A DNA stretch of 9,513 nucleotides from Frankiaceae bacterium (GTDB lineage: Bacteria; Actinomycetota; Actinomycetes; JAFAQI01), in the NCBI GenBank assembly GCA_030840545.1, contig JAVEEH010000069.1, forward strand, positions 1-9,513, read 5' to 3'. Positions 6,587 to 9,513 of the stretch are shown here, in pieces. The notes beneath the pieces are model-generated. The model saw nothing but the letters and a program-made list of their open reading frames with translations. It made no database searches and was not told where the DNA came from. The translations under genes were made by a program, and so were the position numbers. Position 1 is the first letter of the stretch; every line of letters starts with the position of its first letter.

Positions 6587-7588
6587 CTAGGCGGACTTGC
6601 GTGCATTCGCCCGCTTGGTTGCGGTCTTCTTGGTTGATGTCGCACTCGTCCGTTTGGCCGAGGTGGATCCGGCCGCCTTCCCCGCAGCTTTCTTGCCGGT
6701 GGCCTTCTTGGCCTTGGCCTTCGCAGCCGCGGGACTCGACGCGCCGCTCTTGCCCGCGGACGGCTTCGTCGCGGCCGACGGAGCCGAGCTGCCGGCCTTC
6801 GCCTTGCCGGAGCGACCCTCCTTGGCCGCCTCGACGCTGGCCCGCAGCGCGGCCATGAGGTCGACCACCGTGCCGGTGTCCGTCGCGGGTTCGGCCGGCT
6901 GGACGACCTCGCGACCCTCCACCTTCGCCTCGATCAGCGCCTGCAGGGCCTCGCGGTAGTTGTCGGAGTACTGCTCGGGCGCGAAGTCCCCGGACAGCGA
7001 CTCGATCAAGGACTCCGCCATCTTCAGCTCCTGCGGGCGGACCTCGATGTCCTCGTCCAGGAAGCCGAACTGCGGCTCGCGGATCTCGTCCGGCCACAGC
7101 ATCATCTCGAGGACGAACACGCCTTCGCGCACCCGCAACGTGGCGAGCGACTCCCGCTGCCGCAGCGCGACCTTCACCAGCGCCACGCGGCCGGACTGCT
7201 CGAGCGCCTCCCGCAACAGCACGTAGGGCTTGGCGCCGGCGCCGTCGGGCTCGAGGTAGTAGGACTTCGAGAAATAGAGCGGGTCGACCTGCTCCAAGGG
7301 GACGAACTCGAGCACGTCGATGGCGCGCGACGTCGACAGCGGCAGGTCGACGAAGTCCTCGTCGGTGAGCACGACGACCTCGCCGCTGGGCAGCTCGAAA
7401 CCCTTCGCGATGTCGCTGTAAGGGACTTCCTCGTTGTCCAGCTGGCAGACCCGCTTGTAGCGGATCCGGCCGCCATCGGCCCGGTGCACCTGATGGAAGG
7501 AGACGTCCTTTTCCTCCGTCGCGCTGTAGAGCTTCACAGGGATGCTCACCAGCCCGAAGGAGATCGCGCCCTTCCAGATGCTGCGCAT
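6587..7588 (-). CDS. ku: Non-homologous end-joining protein Ku
   Basis: Bacterial Ku forms a homodimeric ring that loads on double-strand DNA ends and recruits LigD. The 333-residue product begins MRSIWKGAISFGLVSIPVKL, the standard Ku N-terminus, and carries the core beta-barrel through about residue 235 (YKRVCQLDNEEVPYSDI, FVPLEQVDPLYFSKSYYLEP, LWPDEIREP, ELKMAESLIESLSGDF). The conserved helix VVDLMAALRASVEAA (about 241-255) is the region linked to LigD interaction in other Ku proteins. Residues about 258-333 are a Lys/Ala/Ser/Thr-rich, histone-H1-like tail (KKATGKKAAGKAAG), of the type that in mycobacterial Ku adds DNA binding. The ATG at 7588 is preceded by GAGG five bases away and matches the family start. 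It is divergent from the transporter-ligD unit, with 84 bases between starts; two unknown genes follow it on the same strand. Confidence 0.97.
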   Translation of the reverse strand: MRSIWKGAISFGLVSIPVKLYSATEEKDVSFHQVHRADGGRIRYKRVCQLDNEEVPYSDIAKGFELPSGEVVVLTDEDFVDLPLSTSRAIDVLEFVPLEQVDPLYFSKSYYLEPDGAGAKPYVLLREALEQSGRVALVKVALRQRESLATLRVREGVFVLEMMLWPDEIREPQFGFLDEDIEVRPQELKMAESLIESLSGDFAPEQYSDNYREALQALIEAKVEGREVVQPAEPATDTGTVVDLMAALRASVEAAKEGRSGKAKAGSSAPSAATKPSAGKSGASSPAAAKAKAKKATGKKAAGKAAGSTSAKRTSATSTKKTATKRANARKSA

Positions 7589-7618
7589 GCCTGCCTCGAC
7601 TCGTCGGATTCACCCGCC

Positions 7619-7628
7619 TGGGTACCCA
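7619..7628. promoter_or_regulatory. 10-base perfect palindrome in the ku/transporter divergent region
   Basis: TGGGTACCCA reads the same on both strands and lies midway in the 84-base region between the ku ATG (7588) and the transporter GTG (7673). It could be an operator half-set or part of a promoter (GGGTAC resembles a stress-sigma -10 box in either direction), but no convincing -35 box was found at the right distance. Function is a guess. Confidence 0.35.
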
Positions 7629-7659
7629 ACGATCATGCGTGACTACCGCGCCCGGCGTC

Positions 7660-7665
7660 TACGGT
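7660..7665 (+). promoter_or_regulatory. Candidate -10 box for a leaderless transporter-ligD transcript
   Basis: TACGGT at 7660-7665 fits the actinobacterial TAnnnT -10 pattern and ends seven bases before the GTG at 7673. Transcription would therefore begin at or next to the start codon. There is no Shine-Dalgarno before that GTG, which agrees with a leaderless message. A possible -35 GTGACT (four of six to TTGACA) lies at 7639-7644 with a short 15-base spacer. Confidence 0.45.
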
Positions 7666-7672
7666 TGGTCCC

Positions 7673-8554
7673 GTGACGTGGGGCCTCGCAGGCGCGTTCG
7701 CTGCTGCGGTCACGTATGGCATTGCGAGCGTTCTGCAGGCGGTCGGGGCCCGCGGCGCGGGTCGCGCAGACGCGCCGGATGCGCATCTGGTGTGGCGGCT
7801 GGTGCACTCGATGCCCTACCTCGTGGGGCTGCTTCTCGACGGCGTGGGCTTCGTCCTGTCGCTGGCGGCGCTGCGCACCCAGCCGCTGTTCATCGTCCAG
7901 GCGGTGGTCGCGTCCAGCCTGGCGTTCACGGCGTTCTTCGCCGTGCTGGTGCTGCGCGCGCGGCTGGCCCGGCTCGAGTGGATGGCCATCGGCATCGTCA
8001 CAGCCGGGCTCACGATGCTCGGCCTCTCGGCCAACACCCAGCACCCGGCGAAGGTCGACACGGACGGTCGCATGCTCCTCCTGGTGGTGGTCATCATCAG
8101 TGGGCTGGCCGCGGCTGCCGCCGCGCGACGTCGCGGCACATCCGCCGGCACCGACGCCTGGGCGCTCGGGTTCCTGGCCGGACTGATGTACGGCGCCGGG
8201 GGGATCGGCGCGCGGGTGCTCGCGCACCCGACCTCGGCCCGCGGGTTGCTGCTGGACCCTGCGCTGTGGGCGATGGCGATCGCCGGGATCCTCGGGCTGC
8301 TCCTCTATGCGATGGCGCTGCAACGCGGCAGCGTGACCGTGGCCACGTCCGCGGTCGTCGTCGCCGAGACCCTGGTTCCCGCGGCCGTGGGCATCACCCT
8401 GCTCGGCGACCGCCCGGCGCCAGGACGCACGGTGCTCGCCGCCTGCGGCTTCGCCGTCACCGTCATCGGCTCATTGCTGCTGGCGCGCTACGGCGAGGCG
8501 CCGGCGAAAGCGACTGCGACTGCGACCCGCGACAGCGCGGGTCGGCCCGCATGA
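7673..8554 (+). CDS. DMT superfamily (EamA/NIPA-like) integral membrane protein
   Basis: The product is a 293-residue inner-membrane protein with about nine hydrophobic helices: residues 3-23, 46-66, 70-93, 99-118, 131-148, then segments around WALGFLAGLMYGAGG, LWAMAIAGILGLLLYAMAL, AVVVAETLVPAAVGITLLGD and VLAACGFAVTVIGSLLLARY. The arrangement, with 'PLFIVQAV...SLAFTAFFAVLVLRARL' and the closing 'AETLVPAAVGITLLGDRP', fits the drug/metabolite transporter fold, where two helix bundles pack as pseudo-repeats. Nine helices would also fit NIPA-type members. The substrate cannot be told. A Lys/Thr/Ala-rich cytoplasmic-looking tail ends the protein. GTG at 7673 starts immediately before helix 1 and has no ribosome site (see the -10 box at 7660). 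Its TGA overlaps the ATG of ligD as ATGA, so the two are cotranscribed and probably translationally coupled. It sits between ku and ligD with no obvious repair role. Confidence 0.88.
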   Translation: MTWGLAGAFAAAVTYGIASVLQAVGARGAGRADAPDAHLVWRLVHSMPYLVGLLLDGVGFVLSLAALRTQPLFIVQAVVASSLAFTAFFAVLVLRARLARLEWMAIGIVTAGLTMLGLSANTQHPAKVDTDGRMLLLVVVIISGLAAAAAARRRGTSAGTDAWALGFLAGLMYGAGGIGARVLAHPTSARGLLLDPALWAMAIAGILGLLLYAMALQRGSVTVATSAVVVAETLVPAAVGITLLGDRPAPGRTVLAACGFAVTVIGSLLLARYGEAPAKATATATRDSAGRPA

Positions 8555-9513
8555 GCGGGCAGGACGAAGGCATGGCAAAGCCCGACCTGTCGGCCTACCG
8601 GCGCAAACGGGACCCGGCTCGCACCCCCGAGCCGGTCCCCTCGGCGCCGAGCGCGCCTCGGGTCGGCGAAGGCAACACGTTCGTCGTACAAGAGCACCAT
8701 GCGACGGCACTGCACTGGGACTTCCGGCTCGAGCGGGACGGCGTGCTCGTGTCGTGGGCGGTGCCCAAAGGCCTGCCCTTGCACCCCGACACCAACCACC
8801 TCGCGGTGCACACCGAGGACCATCCGCTCGACTACGCCGCCTTCGAAGGTGAGATCCCGGCCGGCGAGTACGGCGGTGGAAGCGTGCGGGTCTGGGACCG
8901 CGGGACTTACGAGTGCGAGAAGTGGACGGACCGTGAGGTCAAGGTCGTGCTGCACGGTGAGCGGGTGTCCGGCCGCTATGTGCTGTTCAAGACCGGCCGA
9001 GGTGGGCGGTCGGGCGGAGAGGGCCGAGGCGGACGCGACTGGATGATGCACCGGATGGATCCGCCGCCGGAGGGGTTCGAGCCGCTGCCCGAGCTCATCC
9101 GACCCATGCTCGCCGTTCTTCGCGACGAGCTGCCGCGCGACGACGACGCCTATGGCTACGAGTTCAAGTGGGACGGTGTCCGCGCTGTCGTCTATGTCGA
9201 CGGTGGCCGACCACGGGTGTTGTCGCGCAACGACCGCGATGTGACTGGCTCCTATCCGGAGCTGCGGGTGCTCGCAGAGTCGCTCGGCGCCCGCCAGGTC
9301 GTGCTGGACGGCGAGATCGTGGCGATGGACGCCGCGGGCCGCCCGTCGTTCGAGACGCTGCAGTCCCGGATGCACGTCACCAATGCCGCCCAGGTGCGCC
9401 GGCTGATGGCGCAGACCCCGATCACCTATCTCGTCTTCGACGTGTTGCATCTCGACGGTCGTTCGGTGTTGGGACGGCCCTACGCGGAGCGCCGCGACAT
9501 GCTCGAGTCGCTC
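8551..9513 (+). CDS. ligD: ATP-dependent DNA ligase LigD, phosphoesterase plus ligase domains (3' end outside window)
   Basis: LigD seals double-strand breaks in Ku-dependent end joining. The 321 residues visible stay open to the window end. Residues about 40-170 form the 3'-phosphoesterase domain, which trims 3' phosphates and ribonucleotides: HHATALHWDFRLE supplies metal and catalytic residues H49, H55, D57 and R59, and VHTEDHPLDYAAFEGEIPAG contributes H87. A Gly/Arg-rich stretch (about 149-162) precedes the domain end DWMMHRMD. From about residue 183 the adenylation domain begins: EFKWDGVRA holds the nucleophile Lys206, then SRNDRD, VLDGEIVAMD and YLVFDVLHLDG. No primase/polymerase domain precedes the phosphoesterase, unlike mycobacterial POL-PE-LIG; it may be C-terminal or a separate gene. 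ATG at 8551 overlaps the transporter stop; ATG at 8572, preceded by AGGACGAAGG, is an alternative start giving a typical family N-terminus. Confidence 0.96.
   Translation, partial: MSGQDEGMAKPDLSAYRRKRDPARTPEPVPSAPSAPRVGEGNTFVVQEHHATALHWDFRLERDGVLVSWAVPKGLPLHPDTNHLAVHTEDHPLDYAAFEGEIPAGEYGGGSVRVWDRGTYECEKWTDREVKVVLHGERVSGRYVLFKTGRGGRSGGEGRGGRDWMMHRMDPPPEGFEPLPELIRPMLAVLRDELPRDDDAYGYEFKWDGVRAVVYVDGGRPRVLSRNDRDVTGSYPELRVLAESLGARQVVLDGEIVAMDAAGRPSFETLQSRMHVTNAAQVRRLMAQTPITYLVFDVLHLDGRSVLGRPYAERRDMLESL

Overview
The window is very GC-rich, with strong G/C preference at third codon positions, frequent GTG/TTG starts, Lys/Ala-rich protein tails and a MoeZ-type MoeB-rhodanese fusion. These features point to a chromosomal segment of a high-GC actinobacterium. 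The genus cannot be fixed from the sequence alone. No rRNA, tRNA, CRISPR array, insertion sequence or phage gene is visible. Coding is dense and no gene-free stretch reaches 300 bases.

Layout from left to right. Bases 2-313 (+) hold the 3' end of a probable NAD-dependent epimerase/reductase that begins outside the window. Convergent to it on the minus strand are two exported lipoproteins, both beta-propellers: a seven-bladed YVTN/YncE-like protein (1372-2652) and a kelch-like protein with six Gly-Gly strand motifs (341-1375). They are joined by a TTGA stop/start overlap. Upstream of them on the same strand is moeZ (2743-3915), the adenylyltransferase/sulfurtransferase that activates sulfur-carrier proteins. 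A 149-base divergent region with a stress-sigma-like promoter and a perfect inverted repeat separates moeZ from a small csbD-family stress gene (4065-4232, +).

The next minus-strand run reads, in transcription order, ku (6587-7588), a conserved-looking unknown protein with an internal duplication (5823-6467), and a long coiled-coil protein with an acidic linker and a basic Trp-Trp tail (4297-5757). Divergent from ku, the plus strand carries a nine-helix DMT-type membrane protein (7673-8554), whose stop overlaps the ATG of ligD (8551 to the window end and beyond). The visible LigD has a 3'-phosphoesterase domain followed by the start of the ATP-dependent ligase domain.

The functional core is a bacterial non-homologous end-joining locus (Ku plus LigD) arranged divergently, with an unrelated transporter gene inserted at the head of the ligD transcription unit. 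The other genes are sulfur transfer (moeZ), general stress (csbD) and cell-envelope propeller proteins. No clearly new defence or mobile system is visible. The most open questions are the propeller lipoprotein pair, the two unknown genes downstream of ku, and the transporter coupled to ligD.
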